From assembly GCF_001263175.1 (NCBI RefSeq), contig NZ_CP012332.1, positions 2,601,501-2,665,500 of the forward strand: 64,000 nucleotides of DNA. The letters are read 5' to 3'. The DNA is from Vulgatibacter incomptus (GTDB taxonomy: Bacteria > Myxococcota > Myxococcia > Myxococcales > Vulgatibacteraceae). Below, piece after piece: positions 8,876-16,565 of the stretch. The notes under the pieces were generated by a model. The model had not been told where the DNA came from. It saw only the letters and a list, made by a program, of their open reading frames with translations, and did not search any database. The position numbers and the translations under genes are program-made. Positions within the stretch are counted from its first letter, which is position 1. Each line of letters opens with the position of its first letter.

Positions 8876-9043
8876 ACCAACCACGGCACCGGGAAGCTTC
8901 CCGGGCCGACCCCGTATCAGCGGCTCTAACATTTTCAGGAAAAGTCTGCAACGAGCTCAAAGGACTCCCATACGAAAGCGATTTACGACCTCCCCTGCCC
9001 TTGCTATTTGAGCCCGCCTCGAGCTGTCTTCCGGGGGAGACCA
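8876..9043. promoter_or_regulatory. Divergent intergenic region with 16-bp perfect palindrome
   Basis: About 170 bp separate the two divergent halves of the polysaccharide locus. It is more AT-rich than the surroundings and must hold promoters for both directions. CCGGGAAGCTTCCCGG at 8889-8904 is a perfect palindrome 13 nt upstream of the lipoprotein start, so it would lie in that transcript's leader as a hairpin or serve as an operator. No certain -35/-10 pair was identified. Confidence 0.4.
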
Positions 9044-10351
9044 TTGTATTTCGCGTCCGCTACCCTGATTCCTGCCGTCGTATCGATCGCCCTGTTTGCC
9101 GCTTCGCCCGCCAGCGGCCAGGAGTGTCGCTCGGCGCGTGAGCTCTGGCCCGCCGGCGCGAGCGCCGCCGAGTCCCGGGCCCGCTCCTGTCTCGACGAAT
9201 CGCCCGGGAATCCCGAGCGACTCGTCGCGCTGTCGCAGATCCTCGCGTGGCAGGAGCGGCACCGCGAGGCCCTCGCCTGGGCCGAGATCGCTCGCGTCTA
9301 CGCGCCCGAAGACCTCGACGTGCAGGCGTGGCGCCTTCGCCTCCTGGGCTGGCTCTCGCGCTTCGACGACGCCGACGCCACGCTCGAGTCGCTTCCCGCG
9401 GCGCCGGAGCACCGGGAGCTGGCGCTCGTCCGCGCCGACCTCGCCCTCTGGCGGACCGACTGGCGCGGGGCCGAGGCCTCCTACTCGAGCTACCTCGAGC
9501 AGTGGCCGGACGATCCCGGCGCGAGGCGCTCCCTCGCGATCGCCCGCCTGAGGATGGGCGACGACGCGCGGGCGCGGCCGGTGCTCGCGGGCCTCTGCCT
9601 GGAGGACAATCGGAACGCATGCCTCACCGTGCGGGACCAGGGACGGAGCGGCACCGTGCTGCTCTTGCAGGGAGGGCCCGTCGCATCAACCGGGGACGGC
9701 TCGGGCTGGCGCGCACGGGCCGGCATCGAGGGCATGCCGTCGGACCGCTTCCGCCTCCGGGGCGGCGTCGAGCTGCAGGAGCGATCCTTCGCCGGGGAGT
9801 CCATGCGCGACACGCTCTTCGATGGCGGCGGCACGCTTCGGCTTGTCTCGCGGCTCACCCTCGACCTGGGCGCCGGCTTTGCGGTGAACCCGCAGTTCTC
9901 GCCGGACTGGAACGCGCACGCCGAGCTGGGCTACGGCCTCGGGAGCGGGTTCACGGTCTACGGGCGCTTCTGGCACATCGCGTTCGCGCGAGCGGGCGTA
10001 GACGTGCTCAGCCCGGCGATCGTCTACGAGGGGAGCGCCTTCTGGGCCTCGCTGCGGCTGTGGCGCTCGTTCGATCCGGCGGGCGACGGTCTCGCCGTCC
10101 TCGGGCAGGCAGGGATTCCCCTGATCGCGAAATTCGACCTCACCCTGGGTGCAGGCGCCGGCGACAAGGCGGACTACCTGACCGTTCGCGACGCCGCAGT
10201 CGAGCGCCACGTGGTGGGACTTGCCGGGCTCGCCTGGACCCCGGAGTACGAGTACCAGCTCCGGCTGGATTACGTTGGCCGCCGCGAGTGGAGCGGCGAC
10301 GACCGGTTGATGCGCCATGAGCTCCTTCTCGGCGTGGCGCGGCGGTGGTGA
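9044..10351 (+). CDS. TPR protein with C-terminal YaiO-type outer-membrane beta-barrel
   Basis: 435 residues from a TTG at 9044, preceded by a strong GGGGGAG ribosome site. The N-terminal hydrophobic stretch (LIPAVVSIALFAASPASG) is a signal peptide. TPR-like helices follow (~30-190: RLVALSQILAWQERHREALA, RRSLAIARLRMGDDARARPV), then ~220 residues of alternating strands (FRLRGGVELQERSF, LTLDLGAGFAVNP, FTVYGRFWHIAF) ending in LLLGVARRW, the aromatic terminus expected of a beta-barrel. YaiO/PgaA-like proteins export or bind exopolysaccharide. An upstream in-frame TTG at 9008 would give a more basic N-region but has no ribosome site. Its stop overlaps the next start. Confidence 0.8.
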   Translation: MYFASATLIPAVVSIALFAASPASGQECRSARELWPAGASAAESRARSCLDESPGNPERLVALSQILAWQERHREALAWAEIARVYAPEDLDVQAWRLRLLGWLSRFDDADATLESLPAAPEHRELALVRADLALWRTDWRGAEASYSSYLEQWPDDPGARRSLAIARLRMGDDARARPVLAGLCLEDNRNACLTVRDQGRSGTVLLLQGGPVASTGDGSGWRARAGIEGMPSDRFRLRGGVELQERSFAGESMRDTLFDGGGTLRLVSRLTLDLGAGFAVNPQFSPDWNAHAELGYGLGSGFTVYGRFWHIAFARAGVDVLSPAIVYEGSAFWASLRLWRSFDPAGDGLAVLGQAGIPLIAKFDLTLGAGAGDKADYLTVRDAAVERHVVGLAGLAWTPEYEYQLRLDYVGRREWSGDDRLMRHELLLGVARRW

Positions 10352-12672
10352 TGGAAGAGCGAGAGATGGATCGTGGGCCGGGAGCACTCCGACACAATCG
10401 CCGGGCGGTCACCGCTATCGCCGCCCTCGTGGCCGCGCTCTTGGCGGCCTGCGGCGGCAACGGTCCCAAGGATCCTTCCGTCGAGGCGTCGGACCGGTAC
10501 GAGTTCCGGGCCACGGACCACGGCTTCGAGTCGCGAAAGGGGGACGAGCCCTTCCGCGCCTTCTACTCCGCGGGGATCAACTTCGGCCTCGCGGTTCCCG
10601 GGACACTGCCGGGCGAGTTCCTGGCGACGAGGGAGCAGATCGCGCGCTGGATCGCCGCCACCGCCGAGCTCGGTCTGAACACCATCCGCATCTACACGGT
10701 GCAGAGCCCCGAGTTCTACGAGGAGCTCCGCCGCTGGAACCTCGAGCATCCCAAGATGCCGCTCTTCCTGCTCCAGGGGGCGTGGCTGCGAGAGCCCGAG
10801 GACGTTCCCGCGGACTACCTGGGCGAATACGACCGGGTCTGGTTCCGCGACGAGCTCGAGAAGGTCGTGGACGTGGTCTACGGGAACCGGGAGATCCTCC
10901 CCGGCGGCCCCGAGCGCCCGCTCAACTGGGGCCGGGCCTTCGGCACCTATACCGCCGACGTCTCGCCTTGGCTCCTGGGCTGGCTCATCGGCCGCGAGGT
11001 GGAGCCGCAGACGCTGATGACGACCTACGCGCGCCACGAGAGCGAGCGCGCGTACCACGGGGTCTACTTCACGGTGGAGGATGGCGATCCCTTCGAGGCC
11101 TACATCGCCGAGAGCTTCGACTACCTCGTGAGCCACGAGGAGCTCGGCTACGGACGGCGGCACCCGATCGCCTTCTCCAACTGGCCCACGCTGGATCCGC
11201 TGGACCACTACACGGAGCCGCCCTACCCCTACTCCTCCGAGGAGATGTTCTCGCTCGACATGAAGAAAGTCGCGGTGAGCCCGAATTTCACCGAGGGAGT
11301 CTTCATCTCGTACCACGCGTATCCGTACTACCCGGACTTCATCGTCTACCAGCCGGACTACCAGGTCTCCGACGCACAGGGCTCGAACTCCTACCTCGGA
11401 TACCTCCGCGATCTGCGCGCGTACTACGAGGGCTACACGGTGGTGATCTCGGAGATCGGCCTGCCGTCGAGCCAGGGATCGGCCAAGCGGATCCCCTCGG
11501 GGTTGGATCACGGCGGCCTCGACGAGCGCCAGCAGGGTGCGGGGCTCCTGCGCGCCCTCGGCTCGGTGGTCGACTCCGGCATGGACGGCTTCGCAGTCTT
11601 CTCGATCGTGGACGAGTGGTTCAAGCGCGCCTGGATCGTGGATCCGATCGAGCTCCCTGCGGACCGGCGCCACCTCTGGCACAACGCGATGAACCCCGAG
11701 CAGAACTTCGGCCTCATCGCCCTTCGCCCCGGGAGCCCCGAGCGCTTCCACTTCGTGGACGGCACCGACGACGGCTGGACCTCAGAGCCCCGCCTCCGGA
11801 AGGACGGCGGGCCCGCCGCGCCGCGCGGCGACGGCTACGATTCCATGCGGACCTTGAGGGACCTCACGATCGAGCACGACGAGGGCTATCTCCACCTCCT
11901 CCTCCGGGTGGACGACCTCGATCCGATGCGCACCGGCCGGCTCGATTGGTCGAAGGTGAGCTACTGGCTCGCCTTCGACACCGTGGATCCCGAGAGGGGA
12001 GACGGCTTCCTCGACCCCGCGAAGACCATCGGCGTGGAGCGCCGGGTGGAGTTCCTCCTCCGCCTGGACGCGGACGGCGCGTCGCTCCTGGTGGACAGGC
12101 CCTACGACCTCTACGGCGTCTGGCATGGGCTTCGCGACGAGAGCCAGGCCTGGCGGACCGTCGCCAACGACGACGGGATCTTCCACCCGATGCGGAACCT
12201 CACCAACTGGGAGTACGTCTACGAGGGCGAGCAGCTCGGCCCCTTCGTCGACGACGCGATCGGCACGCTGCCCATCGGTCCCGAGTCGGAGAAGAGCGAC
12301 ACGAGCTTCTGGTACTCGCTGGACGAGGGCACGCTGGAGGTCCGGATCCCCTGGAGCCTGCTCTACGTCACGGATCCCTCCCAGAGGCGGGTGGTGGACG
12401 ACCGGGGCGAGAGCCGCCGCGAGCTCGGCACCTCGGTCACGCCGGAGATCGCCGTCGCCGCCATGAGCCTCTCTCCCGCGGAGTCGCCGATCCTCGTCGA
12501 CGCGTTTGGCGCGATCCCCACCGAGGATGGCTGGCGGATCCCGGCGTCGGGCTTCGCGCGCTACTCCTGGGAGGGCTGGGACACGGTGACCTTCCACGAG
12601 TATCGCAAGGCCTCCTTCGGGATTCTGAAGGACGGCCTGCCCTCTCTGCTGGGCAGGGTCCAACCGCGGTAG
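10351..12672 (+). CDS. Glycosidase-like lipoprotein (clan GH-A TIM barrel) with C-terminal beta domain
   Basis: 773 residues. ATG at 10351 overlaps the previous stop by one base (TGATG), so translation is probably coupled. A signal with LLAAC lipobox is followed by a TIM-barrel-like domain (~60-430): GINFGLAVPG, LGLNTIRIYTVQSPEFYEEL, WLLGWLIGREVEP (Glu in the usual acid/base position) and VVISEIGLPSSQ (Glu in the usual nucleophile position). A ~330-residue region of strands follows (LRDLTIEHDEGYLHLLLRVD, VRIPWSLLYVTDP) and may bind carbohydrate. The GH family is not certain. Inferred role: cleaving or remodelling the polymer made by this locus at the outer membrane. Confidence 0.75.
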   Translation: MEEREMDRGPGALRHNRRAVTAIAALVAALLAACGGNGPKDPSVEASDRYEFRATDHGFESRKGDEPFRAFYSAGINFGLAVPGTLPGEFLATREQIARWIAATAELGLNTIRIYTVQSPEFYEELRRWNLEHPKMPLFLLQGAWLREPEDVPADYLGEYDRVWFRDELEKVVDVVYGNREILPGGPERPLNWGRAFGTYTADVSPWLLGWLIGREVEPQTLMTTYARHESERAYHGVYFTVEDGDPFEAYIAESFDYLVSHEELGYGRRHPIAFSNWPTLDPLDHYTEPPYPYSSEEMFSLDMKKVAVSPNFTEGVFISYHAYPYYPDFIVYQPDYQVSDAQGSNSYLGYLRDLRAYYEGYTVVISEIGLPSSQGSAKRIPSGLDHGGLDERQQGAGLLRALGSVVDSGMDGFAVFSIVDEWFKRAWIVDPIELPADRRHLWHNAMNPEQNFGLIALRPGSPERFHFVDGTDDGWTSEPRLRKDGGPAAPRGDGYDSMRTLRDLTIEHDEGYLHLLLRVDDLDPMRTGRLDWSKVSYWLAFDTVDPERGDGFLDPAKTIGVERRVEFLLRLDADGASLLVDRPYDLYGVWHGLRDESQAWRTVANDDGIFHPMRNLTNWEYVYEGEQLGPFVDDAIGTLPIGPESEKSDTSFWYSLDEGTLEVRIPWSLLYVTDPSQRRVVDDRGESRRELGTSVTPEIAVAAMSLSPAESPILVDAFGAIPTEDGWRIPASGFARYSWEGWDTVTFHEYRKASFGILKDGLPSLLGRVQPR

Positions 12673-12691
12673 ACGACACGAAGGGGATCCC

Positions 12692-14065
12692 ATGAAGACG
12701 CTGCTCCCGTTGGCTCTCGTTGGAATCATCATCGCCACCGGCTGCCAAGACAGGGCGCCGGGCGGCGACGCCGGCACCGGCGGAAGCGACGGCGGCACCG
12801 GCGGAAGTGACGGCGGCACCGGCGGAAGCGACGGCGGCACCGGCGGAAACGACGGCGGCACCGGCGGAAACGACGGCGGCTCCGGAGGAAGCGACGGCGG
12901 CTCCGGAGGAAGCGACGGCGGCAGCGGCGGACGCGAGGAGCCGGAGGTCCCGTTCCCCAACCTGATTCCGCCGGCCACCGGCCAAGCGGGTGCGACCGCG
13001 CCCGACGGCTGGACCTTCCTCGCGGACGACGGCGTGTTGGGCATGGGCGAGTGGAGCCGGGACGCGGACGGCAGCGTCGTCCTCTACACCGAGGTCTCGG
13101 GCGGCTCGCCTGCCGGTCACGCCAGATGGTGGTTCACGCCGATTCGGCTGACGGGCGGGCGCTTCTACGAATACGCCGACGAACACCGCTCCTACGGAAA
13201 GAGCCGGCTGATCTGGTCCTGCCAACCCGAAAACGGTGAACGACGGTTCCACTATGCGTGGCAGACCTCCTCGGCGAGCGTCTGGACCCGATCGTCGTTC
13301 CGGTTCTATGTGCCCGAGACCTGCGACGTGACGGTGATGAACGTCCTCGACCATCCGGGCTACCTGGAGACCCGCCACCACGAGCTCCGAGAAGTAGCTC
13401 CGGCGCCCCTCCCCCGCCCGCTCGTCTCCATCGCTTTCGACGACGGATACGCCTCCAGCGCGACCGTCGCAGCCCCTGCGCTCGAGGCCTTGGGGATGCA
13501 CGGCTCGTTCTACCTGGTGAACGGCTGGCTCGGGCGGGCCCCCTACCTCGCGGCCGACGCGGCAGCCAGCCTCGCCAGGGCGGGCCACGAGCTCGGCTGT
13601 CACTCCGCGAGCCACCCCGTGATGCCCGACGTCCCCGCCGGGCAACTACGAGACGAAATCGAGGGATGCCTCCGCCAGGTCGAGCGTCTCGGTGCGTCGG
13701 GAGGCCTCGCCTATCCCTTCGGCGAGTTCGACGAGGTCGTAGAGACCTATGCCAAGACCCAGGCGCGCTACATCCGCACCAGCCTCTCGGGCCTGAACGA
13801 CGCGACGGTCGATCCCTCCCGGATCCGCATCCTGGCGGTGACGACGGAGACCACGACCGCCGAGATCGAGCAGGCCATCGACTCCGCGGCGGCGACCTCC
13901 ACCTGGTTGGTGCTCCTCTTCCACGACCTGGGCACTCCGAACGAGTCGGATCCCTACACGACGGACCGCGGGCAATTCGACGAGGTCCTCCGCTACCTGG
14001 CCTCCAGTGGGAATCAGGTACTCCCCGTGGGCGAAGCGCTCGACGAGGTCGCCCGCGCGCGCTAG
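12692..14065 (+). CDS. Polysaccharide deacetylase (NodB fold) lipoprotein
   Basis: 457 residues. Signal peptide with lipobox IATGC (Cys 18), a Gly/Ser/Asp/Thr-rich linker (~25-85), a beta-sandwich-like region (~95-235), then a NodB domain: IAFDDGYASS (catalytic and metal Asp, ~245), CHSASHP (metal His pair, ~302), GLAYPFGEFDE (~335) and LVLLFHDLG (~408). Such enzymes remove acetyl groups from N-acetylglucosamine polymers, as PgaB does for PNAG. It ends the plus-strand arm of the locus, 19 nt after the glycosidase-like gene. It starts at ATG 12692. The polymer substrate is inferred from the neighbours. Confidence 0.88.
   Translation: MKTLLPLALVGIIIATGCQDRAPGGDAGTGGSDGGTGGSDGGTGGSDGGTGGNDGGTGGNDGGSGGSDGGSGGSDGGSGGREEPEVPFPNLIPPATGQAGATAPDGWTFLADDGVLGMGEWSRDADGSVVLYTEVSGGSPAGHARWWFTPIRLTGGRFYEYADEHRSYGKSRLIWSCQPENGERRFHYAWQTSSASVWTRSSFRFYVPETCDVTVMNVLDHPGYLETRHHELREVAPAPLPRPLVSIAFDDGYASSATVAAPALEALGMHGSFYLVNGWLGRAPYLAADAAASLARAGHELGCHSASHPVMPDVPAGQLRDEIEGCLRQVERLGASGGLAYPFGEFDEVVETYAKTQARYIRTSLSGLNDATVDPSRIRILAVTTETTTAEIEQAIDSAAATSTWLVLLFHDLGTPNESDPYTTDRGQFDEVLRYLASSGNQVLPVGEALDEVARAR
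12774..12932 (+). repeat. In-frame 21-nt tandem repeat encoding GGSDGGT linker
   Basis: About seven tandem copies of a 21-nt unit (GGCGGAAGCGACGGCGGCACC and close variants) encode the heptad GGSDGGT, drifting to GGNDGGT and GGSDGGS towards the 3' end. It forms a flexible surface linker between the lipid anchor and the enzyme domain. Length is likely to vary between strains by slippage. Confidence 0.9.
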
Positions 14066-14116
14066 TTTCGGCGGCTTCGAACGGCGCCCCCAGGCGGGCG
14101 GAATCGGGAGACCGAA

Positions 14117-15091
14117 GTGAACGTGAACCCCAACATCCTCGACGCGATCGGCGAGACGCCCCTCGTCAAGCTGAACAAGCTGGTCGGCCCGGACGACGCG
14201 ACCGTCCTGGTGAAGTGCGAGTACTTGAACCCCGGCGGCGCCATCAAGGATCGGATGGCAGTCCACATCGTAAACAAGGCCGAGCAGGCGGGCCTGCTCA
14301 AGCCGGGCGCGACCATCGTGGAGAACACCAGCGGAAACACCGGCGCGGCGCTGGCGATGGTGGCGGCGGTGCGCGGCTACAAGTGCATCTTCACGATGCC
14401 CGACAAGATGTCGCAGGAGAAGATCGACACCCTGCGCGCCTTCGGCGCCGAGGTGGTGGTCACGCCGACCAACGTGCCGGCGGACTCTCCCGACTCCTAC
14501 TACGAGACCGCGAAGCGCATCGCCCGGGAGACCCCGAACAGCTTCTACGTGAACCAGTACCACTCGATGGACAACGTGGAGGCGCACTACCTCTCCACCG
14601 GCCCCGAGATCTGGCGGCAGACGGGCGGGAAGATCGACGGCCTCGTGGCGGGCCTCGGCACCGGCGGGACCATGTCCGGGACCGGCAAGTACCTGAAGGA
14701 GCAGAACCCCGCGATCCGCAACGTCGGCGTCGATCCGGTGGGCTCGGTCTACTTCTCGTACTTCAAGACCGGCGAGCTCCCCGAGCCCCACACCTACAAG
14801 GTGGAGGGGATCGGCGAGGACATGCTCTGCAAGGCGATGGACTTCGGCGTGCTGGACGACGTACGGCAGGTGGACGACGCGATCTGCTTCGAGTACGCCC
14901 GCCGCCTCGCCCGCGAGGAAGGGATCTTCGCCGGGGGCTCGTCCGGAGGCGCTGTCTCCGTGGCGCTGAAGCTCGCCCGCGAGCTCGGCAAGGGCAAGAC
15001 GGTCGTGGCGATCCTGCCCGACGGCGGGAAGAGCTACATCTCGAAGTTCTACTCGGACGCCTGGATGAAGGCGAACGGCTTCAAGATCTGA
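14117..15091 (+). CDS. Cystathionine beta-synthase / cysteine synthase family enzyme (fold-type II PLP)
   Basis: 324 residues. Motifs: IGETPLVKLNKL, NPGGAIKDRMA (the Lys forms the PLP Schiff base), ENTSGNTGAALA (phosphate and substrate loop), GLGTGGTMSGTGKYL and FAGGSSGGAVSVAL. The NPGGAIKDR and EGIGEDM wording is closer to cystathionine beta-synthases than to CysK (NPxxSVKDR), but no C-terminal CBS-domain pair is present. The pairing with a cystathionine gamma-lyase/synthase at 15389 suggests transsulfuration: serine plus homocysteine to cystathionine, then to cysteine. O-acetylserine sulfhydrylase activity cannot be excluded. Cytoplasmic. Starts 51 nt after the deacetylase stop. Confidence 0.88.
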   Translation: MNVNPNILDAIGETPLVKLNKLVGPDDATVLVKCEYLNPGGAIKDRMAVHIVNKAEQAGLLKPGATIVENTSGNTGAALAMVAAVRGYKCIFTMPDKMSQEKIDTLRAFGAEVVVTPTNVPADSPDSYYETAKRIARETPNSFYVNQYHSMDNVEAHYLSTGPEIWRQTGGKIDGLVAGLGTGGTMSGTGKYLKEQNPAIRNVGVDPVGSVYFSYFKTGELPEPHTYKVEGIGEDMLCKAMDFGVLDDVRQVDDAICFEYARRLAREEGIFAGGSSGGAVSVALKLARELGKGKTVVAILPDGGKSYISKFYSDAWMKANGFKI

Positions 15092-15183
15092 TCGTTGGCG
15101 CGCCGCCCGTCACGGCGGGCGAAGCCATGCCGACGGGCTCCTGGATCCACGCGGACCCGGAGCCCGGCAGCCCCCTCCCTGGT

Positions 15184-15247
15184 CGCGAGCGCCCGGTCTC
15201 GAGGCTTCCCCCTGAAACGGGGAACCGCCTCTGGCCGGGCGCTTGTG
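15184..15247 (+). ncRNA. Nested stem-loop in the CBS/CGL intergenic region (candidate leader RNA or attenuator)
   Basis: A long self-complementary stretch. The outer arms AGCGCCCGG (15188-15196) and CCGGGCGCT (15235-15243) can extend outward by about 4 pairs including wobbles. The middle arms are GAGGC/GCCTC, and the inner arms TTCCCC/GGGGAA close a 7-nt loop. No T-run follows, so it is not a standard intrinsic terminator. It lies between a beta-synthase and a gamma-lyase gene and could be a leader structure, a processed 3' end or an attenuator. It matches no riboswitch class I know. Confidence 0.4.
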
Positions 15248-15294
15248 GTATAAGGGGCCCCTCTCGGCGGGCCCTCGGGCCATCGACCCGAGGG
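15246..15294 (+). promoter_or_regulatory. Possible extended -10 element and hairpin upstream of the gamma-lyase/synthase gene
   Basis: TGGTATAAG (TG at 15246-15247, hexamer 15249-15254) resembles an extended -10 promoter element in otherwise GC-rich DNA. It is followed by a perfect 8-bp hairpin, CCCTCGGG (15272-15279) with CCCGAGGG (15287-15294). No convincing -35 is seen. The remaining bases to the ATG at 15389 hold only a ribosome site (GGGAG, ~10 nt upstream). The whole 15092-15388 gap contains no supportable gene. Confidence 0.3.
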
Positions 15295-15388
15295 ATCCCG
15301 AGGCGGCTCCTGCGTCTTCCGCGCCGCCGTTCCTGGCATTGGCGGCGGCCGCAGCCCTCGGAAGGCGCGCCGCCGGGAGACTCGATCC

Positions 15389-16558
15389 ATGGCGTTTCTG
15401 GGCGACGGCAAGAAGGGCTTCGACACTCTCGCGATTCACGCGGGGCAGGCGCCCGATCCCACGACCGGCGCGATCATGACGCCGATCTATCTCACCTCGA
15501 CCTACGCCCAGACGGGCCCCGGCGAGCACAAGGGCTTCGAGTACAGCCGGACGCAGAACCCGACCCGCTTCGCGCTCCAGGATTGCCTCGCCGCCCTCGA
15601 GGGGGGGAAGTTCGGCGCCGCGTTCGCCTCCGGGCTCGCCGCCAGCAGCTGCATCCTTCACGGGCTCTCGACCGGCGACCACGTGGTCTGCTCGGACGAT
15701 CTCTACGGCGGGACCTTCCGCCTCTTCGACAAGGTCTTCCGGCAGCTCGGCCTCGAGTTCACCTACGTGGACATGACCGAGCCGAAGAACGTCGAGGCGG
15801 CGATCCGGCCCGGGAAGACCAAGCTCCTCTGGGTGGAGACGCCGACCAACCCGATGCTGAAGCTCGCCGACCTCTCTGCGATCGCCGCGATCTGCAAGAA
15901 GGCCGGGGTGATCAGCGTCGCGGACAACACCTTCATGTCGCCGTATTTCCAGCGTCCGCTGGAGCACGGAATCGACGTGGTCGTCCACTCGATGACCAAG
16001 TACCTCAACGGCCACTCGGACGTGGTCGGCGGCTGCGTGATCACCTCGAACGAGAAGCTGGCCGAGGGGATCTACTTCCGCCAGAACGCGGTGGGCGCGG
16101 TGCTCTCGCCCTTCGACTCCTTCATGGTGCTCCGGGGCCTCAAGACCCTCGGCGTGCGGATGGAGCGGCACCAGCAGAACGCCACGAAGATGGCCGACTT
16201 CCTCCTCTCCCACCCCAAGGTGGAGAAGGTGACCTGGCCGGGCCTCGACAGCCATCCCCAGGCTGCGCTCGCGAAGCGGCAGATGAGCGGCTTCGGCGGG
16301 ATGATGACCTTCGTGGTCAAGGGCGGCCTCCCCGCCGCCGATCGCTTCCTGCGCCGGGTGAAGGTTTTCTCGCTCGCCGAGTCTCTGGGCGGCGTGGAGA
16401 GCCTCATCGAGCATCCGGCGATCATGACCCATGCCTCGGTGCCGGCGGAGACCCGCGCGAAGCTCGGGATCTCGGACGGCCTGATCCGGCTGTCCGTCGG
16501 CATCGAGGATTCGAAGGACCTGATCGACGACGTCGCCCAGGCCCTGGCGGAGGCATGA
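15389..16558 (+). CDS. Cystathionine gamma-lyase / gamma-synthase family PLP enzyme
   Basis: 389 residues, Cys/Met-metabolism fold-type I PLP enzyme. Motifs: GFDTLAIHAGQ at the N-terminus, EYSRTQNPTR, ASGLAAS, YGGTFRLF, WVETPTNPML, VADNTFMSPYFQRPLEHG and VVVHSMTKYLNGHSD, in which the Lys binds PLP. The C-terminal SLGGVESLIEHPAIMTHASV is standard for the family. Lyase and synthase members cannot be told apart safely by eye. Next to the beta-synthase-like gene, reverse transsulfuration (cystathionine to cysteine) is the simplest reading. Full length. An unusual protein gene starts 7 nt downstream, possibly on the same transcript. Confidence 0.88.
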   Translation: MAFLGDGKKGFDTLAIHAGQAPDPTTGAIMTPIYLTSTYAQTGPGEHKGFEYSRTQNPTRFALQDCLAALEGGKFGAAFASGLAASSCILHGLSTGDHVVCSDDLYGGTFRLFDKVFRQLGLEFTYVDMTEPKNVEAAIRPGKTKLLWVETPTNPMLKLADLSAIAAICKKAGVISVADNTFMSPYFQRPLEHGIDVVVHSMTKYLNGHSDVVGGCVITSNEKLAEGIYFRQNAVGAVLSPFDSFMVLRGLKTLGVRMERHQQNATKMADFLLSHPKVEKVTWPGLDSHPQAALAKRQMSGFGGMMTFVVKGGLPAADRFLRRVKVFSLAESLGGVESLIEHPAIMTHASVPAETRAKLGISDGLIRLSVGIEDSKDLIDDVAQALAEA

Positions 16559-16565
16559 AACCATC

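Noticed and set aside
12774-12932. Tandem 21-nt repeats, possibly a CRISPR-like array
   Set aside because: Units are contiguous without spacers, in frame, and encode a Gly/Ser/Asp linker.
15092-15388. SAM or SAH riboswitch upstream of the gamma-lyase gene
   Set aside because: The stem-loop does not show the conserved cores of SAM-I, SAM-II or SAH classes that I know, so it is listed only as an unassigned structure.
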